NCBI GenBank assembly: GCA_027563935.2 | Contig: CM050449.1 | Location: 80,135,178 to 80,199,177, forward strand | Source: Costus lasius | Taxonomy: Eukaryota > Streptophyta > Magnoliopsida > Zingiberales > Costaceae | Reading direction: 5' to 3' | Length of the DNA: 64,000 bases | Shown: piece after piece, positions 6,597 through 19,270 of the stretch | How positions within the stretch are numbered: the stretch's first letter is position 1 | Layout: the number at the start of each line of letters is the position of its first letter | Program-made: the position numbers and the translations under genes | The notes under the pieces: generated by a model | What the model saw: only the letters and a program-made list of their open reading frames with translations | Database searches by the model: none | Told to the model about the DNA's origin: nothing

Positions 6597-9500
6597 ATGA
6601 GCTTCAATGTGCGATCCCTACTGGAAAGGGAGAAGTTTGCTGGGCCGAACTTCTCTGACTGGTTTGGACACCTTAAGATCGTTCTTAAGGCAGAGAGGAA
6701 ACTGTATGTCCTCGAGACGGCGATACCGCCGCAGCCCGCTCCGAACGCCGCAAGGGCGGTTCGGGATGCCTACGAAAAGCACGTCAATGATAGCATTGAT
6801 GTCGCTTGCCTGATGCTAGCGTCTATGACGCCACCGCTGCAGCGTCAGCATGAGGATATGTCGGCTATAGAGATTATAGCGAACGTCAAGATGCTGTATG
6901 CTGCACAGGCGAGGACTGAGCGCTATAATCTGACGAAGCTCTTCTTTCAGAGCAAACTGGCTGAGGGGAGCCCAGTGGGAGCTCACGTGCTCAAGATGAT
7001 TGGGCACAAGGAGGCTCTGGAGAAACTGGGGCATACCATCAACCAGGAGCTTGCTGTGGATATTATTCTGCAGTCTCTCCCGCCTTCTTTCGATGCGTTC
7101 ATCATTAACTTTAATATGAACAAAATCGATTGTACGCCGGCAGAGCTGCTGAATATGCTCTTGACTACTGAGGAAACTCTGAAGGGTAAGCCTTCAACCT
7201 CTGTCTTGATGGTTCCTTCTAGGAACAAGAAGAAGGGGAAGAAGGGCAAGGCCCCTGTCAAGAATTACAGCAAGGCCCTGAAACAGAAGGTGAAGCGGTC
7301 GAAGGACAACAGGTGTTTCCACTGTGGCCAGCTGGGTCACTGGAAAAAGGACTGTAAAGCGCTCCAAGGAGATAAGAGGGGAAGCATCGCTTCTGGCTCA
7401 GGTATATTCGTGACGGAAGTCATGGTTTCATCTTCTTCTATATCATGGGTGTTGGACACTGCATGTGGAGTTCACATTTGTTCAAATGTGCAGGAACTCA
7501 AGAGAAGAAGACAGGTGGGACAGCATGAGGTAGACCTACGAGTTGGAAACGGGGCACGGGTTGCTGCTGTTGCTGTAGGAGACTATTTCTTTAATTTACC
7601 ATCTGGCATTGTATTAGAATTAAACAATTGTTATTTTGTACCCAGTATTACCAAGAATATTATCTCTATTCCTGCTCTTGTCAGGAAAGGATTTGCCTTT
7701 GAATGCAAGATTTCAAAGTGTGTTTTATCTTATGATAATATTGTGTATGCAACTGGTTCAATTAACAATGGGTTATACATGTTGGACATGGAATATTCTA
7801 TACAAAACATTGATAATAAGAAAGCCAAGTATGCTGATGACAGCACCTTGCTATGGCATAGTCGTTTAGGCCATATAAACGAGAAGCGCATTAAGCGGTT
7901 GCATGATCATGGACTGCTGGGATCATTCTCCAATGGGGAGATTGATACATGCAAAGCTTGTTTGATGGGTAAAATGACGAAGTCACCTTTTTCTCACAAA
8001 GGTCAAAGGACTTCAGGTTTACTTGACCTGATACACAGTGATGTGTGTGGGCCTTTCAGTAAACATGCCAGAGGTGGCTATCAGTACTTCATTACCTTCA
8101 CTGATGATTTCAGTAGGTATGGATATGTCTATTTAATGAGACATAAAAGTGAATCTTTTGACAAGTTCAAAGAGTTCAAAAATGAAGTACAAAATCAGCT
8201 AGGCCGAAATATCAAGGCACTTCGTTCTGATCGAGGTGGAGAATACCTAAGTCATGCATTTACTGACTATCTGAAGGAGTGTGGGATTATCTCACAGCTC
8301 ACTCCGCCAGGAACACCGCAGTGGAATGGTGTGTCCGAGAGGAGAAATAGAACGTTACTTGATATGGTTCGTTCTATGATGAGTCAGGCTACTCTTCCAT
8401 ATTCCTTTTGGGGTTTTGCACTGGAAACAGCTGCAAAGGTACTAAACCGAGTGCCATCCAAGGCAGTTTCAAAGACGCCATATGAGTTATGGTATGGGAA
8501 ACAGCCTAGCTTGACATTTATCAGGATCTGGGGTTGCGAGGCTTATGTCAAAAAGCTCGCCTCTGGGAAACTGGAGAGCAGATCTGAGAAATGCATCTTT
8601 GTCGGTTACCCTAAGGAAATGAAGGGTTATTATTTCTACGATCCCAAAGAGAACAAGGTGTTTGTTGCTCGGACGGCCATATTTCTTGAGAAGGAATTTC
8701 TTCTGCAAGAGGCCAGTGGGAGAGAAATAAAGCTGGATGAGATTCCAGAGGAAGGACAAAGTAGTCAGGCAGAGTTGGATGAGCCTGAGCCGGTAGAACA
8801 GGTTACTGAACAACCTGAGGCTCGGATATCACGGGAACCACGAAGATCGGGAAGGATCCGTCGACAGCCTGAGCGCTATGACGGAGTCTATATCATTGAA
8901 AATGATGAACCCCTAACTTATGCGGATGCGGTCAGTGGACCGGAGTCAGCTAGATGGCTTGATGCTATGCGAGCCGAGATGGACTCCATGTCAGATAACC
9001 AAGTCTGGGATTTGGTTGATCCGCCTCCGGGAGTAATCCCTATAGGCTGTAAATGGATCTTCAAGAAGAAGATTGACATGGATGGTAACGTGGTTACCTA
9101 TAAAGGCAGGCTAGTTGCGAAAGGTTTCAAACAAATCTACGGGATAGATTATGATGAAACTTTCTCACCTGTAGCCATGTTTAAGTCTATTCGGATTCTT
9201 TTCGCGATAGCTGCATATTACGATTATGAGATCTGGCAGATGGATGTGAAGACAGCTTTCCTTAATGGAAATCTGGATGAAGATGTGTATATGACACAAC
9301 CAGAAGGTTTCACTAATCCATCAGATCGTCATAAAATATGCAAGTTAAAGAAGTCCATTTATGGACTTAAACAAGCATCTAGGAGCTGGAATATTCGTTT
9401 TGATGAATCAATCTCTGAGTTTGGTTTCATCAAGAACGAGGATGACCCGTGTGTATATAAGAGGTTTAGTGGGAGCGTAATTACATTCCTAATCCTCTAC

Positions 9501-10350
9501 GTCGATGATATCTTAATCATTGGAAATGATATTCCTGAACTGCATGCGGTTAAGGCATGGTTAGGAAAATGTTTCCAGATGAAAGATTTAGGAGAAGCAG
9601 CCTATGTATTAGGTGTGAAGATCTACAGGGATAGATCTAAGAGGCTTCTCGGGCTGTGCCAGAGTACTTACATCGATAAGGTCCTGGAGAGATTCCATTT
9701 AGAGAATTCTAAACGTGGATATCTTCCAGTCAGACATGGTCTGAATCTTTCGAAGAGTCAGTGTCCACAAACACAGACTGAGAAAGATGAAATGGACAAT
9801 ACGCCTTATGCTTCGGCTATTGGGTCCATTATGTATGCGATGTTGTGTACTCGCCCAGACGTCGCTTACGGGTTAAGCGTGACCAGTCGATTCCAAAGTA
9901 ATCCAGGTTTGGCGCACTGGATTGCAGTCAAGAACATTTTAAAATATCTGCGGAGGACCAAAGATATGTTCTTGATATATGGTGGTCAGGAAGAACTCAG
10001 TATAGAGGGATATACTGACGCTTCGTTCCAGTCGGACCAGGATGATTTCCGATCGCAATCAGGCTATGTTTTTAGCTTGAATGGTGGAGCAGTGGTGTGG
10101 AAAAGTTTCAAACAGTCAACTGTTGCTGATTCCACAACAGAAGCCGAGTATGTTGCAGCCTCGGAAGCATCCAAGGAGGCAGTGTGGATTCGTAAGTTCG
10201 TGAGAGAACTTGGTGTCGTTCCTTCGAGTGCTGATCCTTTGGTTATCTTCTGTGATAACACTGGAGCCATCGCACAAGCAAAGGAACCGCGGTCGCACCA
10301 GAAGTCCAAGCACATACAGAGACGGTCGCACCAGAAGTCCAAGCACATAC
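6597..10350 (+). pseudogene. gag-pol: Copia-1 gag-pol, 3'-truncated
   Basis: The frame is open from the ATG at 6597 through Gag, the CCHC knuckle (CFHCGQLGHWKKDC), protease (LDTACG), the integrase zinc-binding (HHCC) and catalytic domains, and the reverse transcriptase (YVDD), with no internal stop. Near 10317, in the RNase H domain just after the QKSKHI block, the normal sequence is replaced by a 33-bp local repeat and then by copied gypsy-1 sequence. The frame runs on into this foreign DNA to a stop at 10391. About 50 C-terminal residues are lost, including the last conserved Asp block of RNase H (TDDNLADPLTK). The protein is probably inactive for RNase H. The start is set by homology with the intact copies. 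Confidence 0.93.
10290..10350 (+). repeat. 33-bp repeat at the duplication junction
   Basis: A 28-bp sequence starting CGGTCGCACCAGAAG occurs at 10290-10317 and again at 10323-10350, separated by AGAGA, giving a 33-bp period. Intact copies have it once. The second copy ends in TAC, which also precedes the copied gypsy segment at 2186-2188, a 3-bp microhomology. This is typical of filler DNA left by error-prone end joining. Confidence 0.9.
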
Positions 10351-10515
10351 CTAGTTCTTATAGTTATTTTCTGCTATTTTTCTTTATTTGATTAACACGT
10401 TTATGCCAGAGCCTTAAAGACACGTACCTTATTTCCTGAGTATCCAAAGATTGAACACACCTTCCACCTTCGAAGAAAGCTACTATTTCAAATGTAGAGA
10501 GCTACAAAGGAAGGC

Positions 10516-11192
10516 ATGATGGCAAACAATCAGTCATTAAGGGATTTTGCTATACCTAACATTCAGAGTTTCAATTCCAACATTGTTCGACCTAATGTGG
10601 AGGCGAACAACTTTGAGCTAAAGCCAGCATTGATGACCATGGTTCAGCAGAACTAGTTTGGGGTTCTCTGACACAGGATCCTAATATTCATCTTGCTGTT
10701 TTCTTAGAATATTGTGACACCGTTAAGGTAAACGGTGTGTCTTCCGATGCAATTAGACTAAGGTTGTTTCCATTTTCTCGCAAGGATCGTGCGTGCCCTT
10801 GGTAATATTCTCTTCACTCCGAATCGATTACTACATGGGATGAACTTTTGTACGCATTTCTTACCAAGTATTTTCCACCAAGCAAGACAATGCAGCTAAG
10901 AAATATGATTACTTGTTTTGTACAGAAAGAGGGAGAATCACTCTTTGAAGCTTGGGATGGTTTCAAAGAACTTCAGCGCATGTGTCCTCATCATGGGCTT
11001 GAAAAATGGATCTAAATCCATATTTTCTATAATGGATTGCATTTTAGCACTAAGCTCATGGTGGATGCTGCGGCTAGGGGAGCTATCATGAGCAAGAATG
11101 TAGAAGATGCAACGGCCTTGCTTGAGGACATGGCCATAAATCATAATCATTGGTCCAATGAGAGAGGTACTACATCAGCAGGTATTGGTAAG
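10516..11192 (+). pseudogene. gag: Second copy of gypsy-1 gag first part
   Basis: This is an apparently exact copy of the decayed Gag segment at 2354-3030, with the same in-frame stops and the same end at GTAAG. Since the copy shares every disabling change, the duplication happened after gypsy-1 had decayed and after copia-1 had inserted. It has no coding potential of its own. Confidence 0.9.
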
Positions 11193-12871
11193 TGTTGGGG
11201 TATGCCCTTAAGGCTAATGTTTGAGGCCTTGGGATTGTATAAGTATCATGTAATAAACTCTTAAGTTTATAAAGGCATGGTTATTATTCAGGTTGTTACC
11301 TTGTCTGCTGTAATAAGTGTACTTCTGAATAATGTCTCAAAGCTGTTCAGCTAGGCTGACAGGCTATATGTCCTTAGTCGAGATATCTTGGTGAACATGA
11401 GACAGCCTTGATATGATTGAGACTGATATGAGTGCTAATCTTATAGGATGCTTCGAGCATGGAATAAGATGTAGACTCATGGGTACATTGGATGTACTGG
11501 ACAGACCCTACTCGGATATTCCATTGCTTGTCACAATGTGAATGATCCTTGTAAGCACTAAGTGGCACATGTCCTTTGACTTGAGATCACTTATGTTTCT
11601 AAATGATGATTGTCATTGTTTTGAGGTAGTTCAATATCATTTGAAACATAATGATTATAGACTATCTTGGATGGTGAGCTTGAGTCAGGTTAGGGCACTT
11701 GTGATAGATAAAGGATTGCCGTCTCCTTGTTTAAGGAGTGTGATGTTCTAAAGGGCCCCCCTATATGAGATGATTGAGGAAGTGTATGGCCATACCCAGA
11801 TGACTATGTGCATCTGATCTAATCATGCTCATCGTATTGGAGTTACAGGCTTGACATGCTTGTCCAATAAGAACATCCAGTGGCAAAGGAATCATGCATG
11901 CCTAGTGAGTTGATTCACACTTATGCTGTGGTTGGGTGGAGTCTTGGAAGACTCTTTCCTTTATATCGGGAGACAGTGATGTGTTGCTAGATACCCCTCG
12001 CTGATCGTGATAACGTAAGTTATCGTTACCGACATTTAAAGGAAACCCTTAGGGTCGCACAATTTGATGATATGGCTACTTAAGTCAGATCGTGTGGACT
12101 GAATTGTTCGAGTTCAGTTTAAAGGAGATTAAACTCTGATTGTAAGTGAGATCCAGTCTGATCATGTTTGATTGATTAGGGCTTGAGATCGGTAAGCTTA
12201 GATCGAGAGTGTGGATGCTAGATCGAAGAGATCAAGAGCATTAAAAGGATGAACGGTCAGATTTTGAACCTTAGGGTTTAATTTGGTCTGAACCGATTAT
12301 TGGGCTGATTTGGTTTGGTCATTGGACCAATTGAATTGAACCGGCTCACATATGAGCGCTTGGTTCATTTGAGAGGAGAGCTATGCATTTGGTTCACTTC
12401 ATGTGAACGCATAACGCAAGCTTTGATGACTTGCCATTTATGGCATTTCGGTTTGACAATTGTGATGAATGTCTCCACATTCGATCACAAGTTTGGCTAA
12501 CGCTCCTCTCCATCATCTTGCTCTCGACGACACACACTTTCTTGTGTGGTGAAAGTGACGAGAAGAAAGATCGGCCAAGAGTTCATCATCTCCTTCATGC
12601 GATAAGACCCCTTGAAGCTTTTGCTAGCACAAAGTTGAGAAGGGAGTAGTCTTTGTCTTCTTGTGTGCGCACCTTTTGGAGGAGATCAACCTTGTTTTCT
12701 TCTTCCAAGCCGCCTTCCATCCATGGCAATGGTAAGATCATATCATGATCTTAAGTTGGTTTAAGTTGATTATATAGTTCATATGCGATCTTTAGAAGCC
12801 CTTTTTCCGCATTGCATGCTAGAAGCGCATGTATAGGGTTTCCCCCCCCCCCCTTATTAGGGGTTCCTTCA
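11193..12871 (+). repeat. Copia-1 right-hand LTR
   Basis: A 1679-bp LTR with TG..CA ends and GTAAG on both sides (11188-11192 and 12872-12876). Its first two thirds match the left LTR exactly while its last third carries all the differences. It is probably a chimera: a copied left part joined to the tail of the original 3' LTR. The promoter hairpin lies at 12009-12024. Confidence 0.9.
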
Positions 12872-13595
12872 GTAAGTATAGCAGTGATTCATTGACGTCT
12901 CTCGCTACAAAGGTCAATTCTCTATATCAAAAGTTAGATTATTTTGCTTTTTCTTCTACTGTAGTAAACTCTATTTCTTGTGAGGTTTGTGGTATTACAG
13001 GTCATGCTTCACTTGACTGGCAGCTTTTAGCCTCACCACAGGATGACTCTTGTCAGGAACAAATAAATGCTTTAGGTAGCTACAACCAACGACAGGTGAA
13101 CGATCCATATTCAGCTACCTATAATCTAGGCTAGAGGAACCACCCGAATTTTTCATACAAGAATAATCAAGGGCAAGTTCCTCAGTAATTCAATCAGCAG
13201 AATAATAGACCACCACTAGGTTTCCAGTCCAGGCAATTCAAACTGCCTCAGAAGTCTAACCTAGAGTCCCTTTAGGAGAACTTCATTGTTGCTCAAAAAA
13301 AGCACAACGAAGATGTCTCTGATGCTATTAAGCATTTAATATCTCGTGTGGACGCTCTAGTGACTCACAACAACATCTTAGAGAGCCAAATAGCTTAGCA
13401 GGCAAGTACTCCCAATAGGCCTACATGTAAGCTTCCAGGGCAACCAGAGATGAATCCTAGGGAGCATTATAATGCTATCACCATTGTGAATGGTGAGCAT
13501 TTAGATGAGCCCAGGATGCCTGACAAAGAACCTACACCTGAAGTTAGTGAAGTGAAGCCTAAACAATTTTACTTGAAAAAGAGGTACCAGAGGAG
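12872..13595 (+). pseudogene. gag: Gypsy-1 gag, second part (decayed)
   Basis: After the repeated GTAAG, gag resumes with the coiled region (SLATKVNSLYQKLD) and a zinc knuckle CEVCGITGHASLDW, in which the last metal-binding Cys of the CCHC motif is replaced by Trp. An Asn/Gln-rich tail (NHPNFSYKNNQGQ, FNQQNNRPPLGFQ) typical of Athila/Tat Gag follows, then a helical stretch. In-frame stops occur near 13131, 13186 and 13273. The segment ends at 13595, where a solo LTR interrupts it (TSD AGGAG). Confidence 0.85.
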
Positions 13596-15254
13596 TGAAG
13601 ATCCCACAAAGGGGGCGAAACCCTAATATGCGCATCTAAAAACTTTGGCATAGCGGAAGCTAGGGTTTCTTAGGAATCGGATGCATGAATATATGATCAA
13701 CTTCATGAACTTGTATAGATCAAACGAAAAACATACCAACGCCATTTCTTGGATGGCGACTTGGAAGCAAGAGGGCGATGTGGCTCTCCTCCAAAGCGTG
13801 CGCACACAAGATGTGTGATCGCCTACTCCTTGTTGATCTTTGTGCTAGCAAAGTTCTTCAAGTCTCCTGATCGCATGTGTGGAGAATGAGATGCCTTGGC
13901 GTGAAGTCTCTCTCAAGACAAGAGGGATCGCGAGAGAAGAAGGTGGGCGACAAAACAAAAACAACGTTCCCCTCGAACGTGGAGGTGTGCATCTAATTTG
14001 GAACGCCAACTTCCAAATATAGTAAGCACTTAACGTTCATGCGTTCACTCCAAGTGAACCGATCACCTCTTCTTCCCCTTTGAACCATGCGCTCATGTGA
14101 TGAGCCGGTTCAACTAAATTTGGTTCAAGGACAAAAATAGACCAAGCATTGATCTAGATCAAATTAAACCATAAGGCTTAAGATCTAACCATTCATCTCT
14201 TGATGCTCTTGATCTCACCGATCTAGCATCAATACTCTCGATCGAAGCTTACCGATCTCAAGCCCTAATCAATCAAACATGATCAGACCAGATCTCACTT
14301 ACAATCAGAGTTTAAACTCCTTTAAACTGAACCAAAACAATTCAGTCCACACGATCTGACTTAAGTAAGCCATATCATCAAATTGTGCGACCCTAAGGGT
14401 TTCCTTTAAATGTCGGTAACGATAACTCACGTTATCACGATCAGTGAGGGGTATCTAGCAACACATCACTGTCTCCCGATATAAAGGAAAGAGTCTTCCA
14501 AGACTACACCCAAACCATAGCACAAGTGTGAACCCAAGTCACTTGACATATGTGTTTCCTTTGCCACTGGATGTTCTTATTGGACAAGCATGTCAAGCCT
14601 GTAATTCCAATATGATGAGAATGATTAGATCAGATGAACATAGTCATCTGGGTATGGCCATACACTTTCTCAATCATCTCATCCAGGGGGCCCCTATAGA
14701 ACATCACACTCCAAACAAGGAGACGGCAATCCTATATCTATCACTAGTGCCCTAACATGACTTATGCTCATTATCCAAGATAGTCTATAACCATTATGTT
14801 TCAAATGATATCGAACTACCTCAAAACAATGCCAATCATCATTTAGAAACACAAGTGATCTCAAGTCAGAGGAAATATGCCACTTGTTTGCATATAAGGA
14901 TTATTCACATTGTGACAAGCAATTGAATATCCTAAGTAGGGTCTGTCCAGTACATCCGATGTACCCATGAGTCTACATCTTATTCCATGCTCGAAGCATC
15001 CTATAAGATTAGAACACATATTAGTCTCAATCATATCAAGGCTGTCTCATGTTCACCAAGATATCTCGACTAAGGACAAAACTGCCTGTCAGCCAAGCTG
15101 AACAGCATTGAGACATTATTCAGAAGTATACATATTGCAGCAGATGATGTAACAACCTGAATAACAACCATTGCCTTTATAAACATAGAGTTTATACATG
15201 ATACTGAAATAATCCCAAGGCTTCAAACATTAGCCTTAAGGGCATACCCCAACA
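13596..15254 (-). repeat. Solo copia LTR with target duplication
   Basis: A 1659-bp minus-strand LTR of the same copia family, read from its left edge as TGAAGATCCC and ending CCCCAACA at 15254. AGGAG flanks it directly on both sides (13591-13595, 15255-15259), and no internal sequence is present. This is the expected product of recombination between the two LTRs of a full element. The promoter hairpin lies at 14421-14436. Confidence 0.93.
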
Positions 15255-15385
15255 AGGAGAAGGAGAGGGAGGAAGTTTATGTAGGTCCGCCTGCATATGT
15301 TCCACCCATTCCTTACCCTCAGAGGTTAATAAATGCAGAATTGGAAAGGCAATTTCATAAATTACCTAAACATAAAATTGGAAAG
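15255..15385 (+). pseudogene. Gypsy-1 gag-pro linker remnant
   Basis: After the solo LTR the gypsy-1 reading resumes for about 130 bp. It encodes VYVGPPAYVPPIPYPQRL and then a short charged stretch, resembling the linker that precedes the protease in Athila/Tat polyproteins. It stops at 15385, where gypsy-2 begins on the other strand. The remainder of gypsy-1 pol is not in this window. Confidence 0.65.
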
Positions 15386-16899
15386 TGATAAGCGTACCGC
15401 AAGTGCACAGTTTCTATCGAAGTAGTAATATTATCGCCTCCAAGGGAACTAGGTATCAAGTACCGACTTTTAGCGTCATTGATAGCTAGATAGTTCAAAA
15501 TAGGAATTGAAAAACTAATCTAAGTTTAAACTATGGAATCAAGAAATCAGTAACTTAATGGGAATTACAGTTTGAGAAAGCATTGGGACCTCAGGTTTCA
15601 CCTCGTTGAAGGATATTAAAGTAAAACATTAAGCAAATCGAATTAGAAAACAGATTACCTTCTCTCAAAGCGTAATCCAATAGTAAACCACTTAAAGCAA
15701 TCAATCCTATAGTACAGAATACCTTCTCTCGAAGCGTAATCCGATGTCTACCTAAGCTAATCTCCCACTCTTGTGGCTTATTAGCTTTGGAAAGACCCAA
15801 TGGGCTCCATGGCAATCGTCAATCCTTGAGTAACTTTGAATGACTCTCGTAATTCAAGTCATAGGTTTAAATTGGACAATCGAGTGTTACAATTCACCTC
15901 TCAGCTCTTCTCATAACACTTAACACATATACAATGTTTGGCCAAAACATATATACACAATAAGTACATCCAAATTAAATAAGGAATTTACTAGAAATTG
16001 TTACTAACATTCAAAAAAAATATTTTACAAATAGAGATTTGTTCAACGGGCTGCGCCCGAGTCTTGAAATAGGATTTTACTCTAGAACATACATCATTTA
16101 ACAATGCAAACCCAAGAAATTATATCCAAAAGGTGGGGAAATTACTATTCAAGGTTAGGAGACATCAAATCTTGGGTCTTCTCGCACTAGCCCCAAAGAA
16201 ACTCGATCAAACAAGCCCTTGAATGCAGCAATCACCTTCTTTTTGCCCTAGTCGCCTTCTTCGAAGATTAAAACCCTAAAATCACCAAAAAATGTCTTTT
16301 TATGGCTCAATCTCTTCCTTAGGCAGTTAGCAAGTTTCCCCTAAAATTTTAGCAAATTCTGACTTCAGAATCATCCAAATCGGGCAAAAAATCGTCGAAA
16401 GGTCAAATCTGGCAGAAGCTGTCACGGCCATGATCATCATCAGGGCCTGACCGCGATTGTCTCGTCGCACAGATTTTTACCTCTTTACAACCGTGAACAT
16501 GAACACACCATGGCCATGATTGTCTCGTTGATACTCTTCATGGTCTTGAACATGATCACACCCAGGCCATGATTGTCTCGTCGAATGCTGCAGAGTTCTG
16601 CCGAGAAGATCATGGCCGTGATCATGATCATGGCCTGCCCGTATTTTTTGTAGAAAGTTTCGATTTGCTTCAAATTTGACCTGTGACCTCCTAGCACTAT
16701 GAGAAATCGTTTCATGATCTCAAATATTTAAATTCTTCGTGGAAAATGCAAAAAATACCCTGTATTTCACAAATAATTGAAAATATTGAAAATTCTGCAC
16801 TTTAAAAGAAACTAATCCAAAATAAGCCAAAAAAAAAGAATTAAGCCTGAATAGATCATAATAATAAGACCTTAAATCCAATAAACGTAAGGCTTATCA
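15386..16899 (-). repeat. Gypsy-2 3' LTR
   Basis: A 1514-bp LTR with inverted ends TGATAAGC (15386) and GCTTATCA (ending 16899). On the minus strand it contains a TATA-like box (CATAAAAAG near 16300) and the terminal GTGCACTTGCGGTACGCTTATCA-type end shared with gypsy-1. Just outside it, the minus strand reads GCTTGAGGACAAGCAAG and then TTAAGTCTG, the usual Athila/Tat sequence before the 3' LTR, although the polypurine tract itself has decayed. Confidence 0.85.
16424..16650. repeat. Imperfect CATGGCCATGATC repeats
   Basis: Within the gypsy-2 LTR, a block built of CATGGCCATGAT- and TGTCTCGTCG-like segments recurs three to four times at a spacing of about 60-75 bp. Similar, more diverged segments reappear in the internal region near 18590-18800. 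The units contain short palindromes (GGCC, CATG, GATC). No coding potential is evident. Confidence 0.5.
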
Positions 16900-19270
16900 A
16901 AATATCACAGACTTAAAATCTTGCTTGTCCTCAAGCAATTAAACCATCTTGAAAACAAGTGGTATTAAAAGAAGAATGTTCAAAAGTTAAAGCAATTGCT
17001 GATATGAAAACCATTACACTTAACCTTCGGCCTTAGTATAAAATTGAGATACAATTAATACTGAAAGCAGAAATCTTTTCTCAAGGTTAAACCTCAAAAT
17101 CTGAGAAAGGATAAGCACTGTTATCATACTAAGACTATGCATTATCATCAATTCCTTCTGAAAGAGTCAAACTAACTAGATCTCACCAAGAATGATCTTT
17201 TCAAAATTGTAATCATAGAATCATGAATTATAATCGATTGGCTCAAGCTACTTCCCTGAATTTGCCTTTAACCTTGTTACATGAAGGACAAACATTTGTG
17301 ATGAATGCATCCTCCAATGCTTGATCAAAAAACAAACTCAGTGTGTGTACACCACATAATGTATACAAACTTATTTCTTCAAACTAAGTCAAAGGTAGAA
17401 GAAAGCTGAGTTGTTTACTTTTACCAAACCTTTTCTTTTCTCATGATCCCTTTTATTGTTTTTATTAGTCGACAGTGCCAAGTTGGATGAATTTACGATT
17501 CATCGTCACTTCAGTACCACTGCCCCCTTTTTTCATTCAAGCTCTTTTTTTCTTTTTTTTATCATATATGGGTATCTACGGATTAGATGGCTAAGAGAAT
17601 AGAATAGAATAAACAATGGCTAATCATAGCATAGAATTGCTCCAAAACTAAGTCAGAAGAAAAGGTTACCTATCGAACATCATTCAAGCCACAATAAAAT
17701 CATACTCAATAATAATATGAAAGCTTAGGTAAATGTGTAAGGGTAACCATAATCAAAATGACATTAACTAAAAAGGACAAACTAATTTGTACACCACAAT
17801 GATCCAAACAGCTTAACCACTAAAAAAAGGATAGAAAAAGAATGCACATAAAAGCATCACAGACTTCGAATTTTGCACTATCACAAGATCAAGATCATAG
17901 GCATAATATATTAGAAGCATTCAACATAACTCAGTGCAACCAGAATCAAGCAAGGAGCGATACCCTCCTACCCACGGCAAAGAACTACATAGTCTCCTAT
18001 GCAGCAACAAAATAGAAGCAAGGCCTGAAGAGAATCCAAAAACTTATCAAAAGTAAAATTAGTACCCATCATAAGAACCACTAGAAATCACCAACGCTGA
18101 GGGTTAAGCTTCAACAATGTTGGGAGAGATAACTGGAAGGCTGCACACTGAAGGCAACTCTAGAAGAGCGAGATGCGTGGAAAATGAGGTGCAACAATAG
18201 CAGCGGGAAAAAACCAGGTTTCCATGAAAGAGACCACTAAAAATCGTAGATCAGCACCTGAAATAGAGACCGAAAGAATCTCAAAAAAATCAGGAATGCG
18301 CACAGATAACCCAGGAAAAGGAAATCCAAGTGCAAAATGAGAAGTGGTGGAAATTGTTGGAGGAAGAATCACCGACAGAGGGGAGATCTCGGAGAAAATT
18401 AGAGGCTGGAAGCGTGGCAAAGAGGTGCCGGTGGAAGCATCGTCGACGTGAACCCTAAGTGCCGCCGTCCACCGCTTCTTTACTCGAGAAGATAGATGAA
18501 AGCACGGGCGTGCTTGGAGACATGGCCTATCCATGATTATCCTAGTGAAAAAGTCCTCTGGAGAAAACATCCATGAAGAGACACACAGCCCAGGCCGTGA
18601 TAGTGTCATCAAAAATCTAGTCAACCAAGATCACAGCCATGAAAGAAGACACAGTCCGGCCGTGAATATCCCGACAAATTTCAAACATTGATGCACACGC
18701 CCATGATGGAGGACACGCCCCACCCTTGTCTACTTCGGCAACTCTGCACAATGTTGTCTGTGAAATAATCATGGTCGTGATGTCCATCACAGCCAAGCTG
18801 TGAATGCTATAACGATGAGCAAAAATTCCCTACAAAATTGCAAAAATTGTCACTATCAATAGGATGCTATTCAATAAATAAAAGATGAGACATAATGCTA
18901 TGGAACATCACAAAATAATATCTAAACAAGAACAACAACAACAAACAACATATAAGTCTTGTCTAAACAAATACAACACAAAATAAATCCATGGGGTGCC
19001 TCCCAGGAAGCACATATTTAAAGGTCTTTAGCTCGACCAATGTCTGCGTATCAAGGTACGTCCGGTGGATCAGAGGCAGAAGAAATGGCATGAAAATGCC
19101 CCTTTCTTCATCGCCTAAAATTTACACCTATAGATATGAGCATCAATAATAATAGTTGTACATAATAAAATGTCCTCAAACAACGTGGAATATAAAGAGA
19201 TTTAATATCGAAGTCATTTTTCCCCAAGCCCTGTAAATGTGTATCCTCAATCCAATCCTATAACACCCTC
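16900..19270 (-). other. Gypsy-2 3' non-coding region
   Basis: The region holds no RT or integrase motif on either strand. Near 19000-19060 the minus strand carries the post-pol block (GTCGAGCTAAAGACC, then CTTCCTGGGAGGCACCCCAT) common to Athila/Tat elements. A minus-strand ORF at 18160-18624 (154 codons) resembles nothing I know and lies in repeat-like sequence, so I do not call it a gene. Pyrimidine- and A-rich runs fill the rest. Confidence 0.6.

Larger units (their letters stand above)
3031..12871 (+). mobile_element. Copia-1: Ty1/copia element with rearranged 3' part
   Basis: A plus-strand Ty1/copia element starts TGTTGGGG at 3031 and ends CTTCA at 12871, flanked by the 5-bp repeat GTAAG on both sides (3026-3030 and 12872-12876). 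It sits inside the gag of gypsy-1, which continues on both sides. The order is abnormal: 5' LTR, PBS, leader, gag-pol to the RNase H domain, then a second copy of the host gag segment and GTAAG, then the LTR. The RNase H end, polypurine tract and start of the original 3' LTR are gone, replaced by a copy of 2186 onward. Confidence 0.9.
10348..12871 (+). repeat. 2.5-kb duplicate of 2186-4712
   Basis: The segment repeats the gypsy-1 leader, its gag first part, the GTAAG site and the whole copia LTR, at an offset of 8162 bp (8159 after the C-run). The gag part appears identical to the first copy by eye. It replaces the 3' end of copia-1. Confidence 0.93.

Noticed and set aside
12829..13134. 101-codon plus-strand ORF
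   Set aside because: It fuses the LTR C-run end to gypsy-1 gag; only the gag part after 12872 is real, and it belongs to a decayed gene.
18160..18624. 154-codon minus-strand ORF in gypsy-2 non-coding region
   Set aside because: No family resemblance, no conserved motif, and overlap with repeat-like sequence; an env-like gene cannot be supported.
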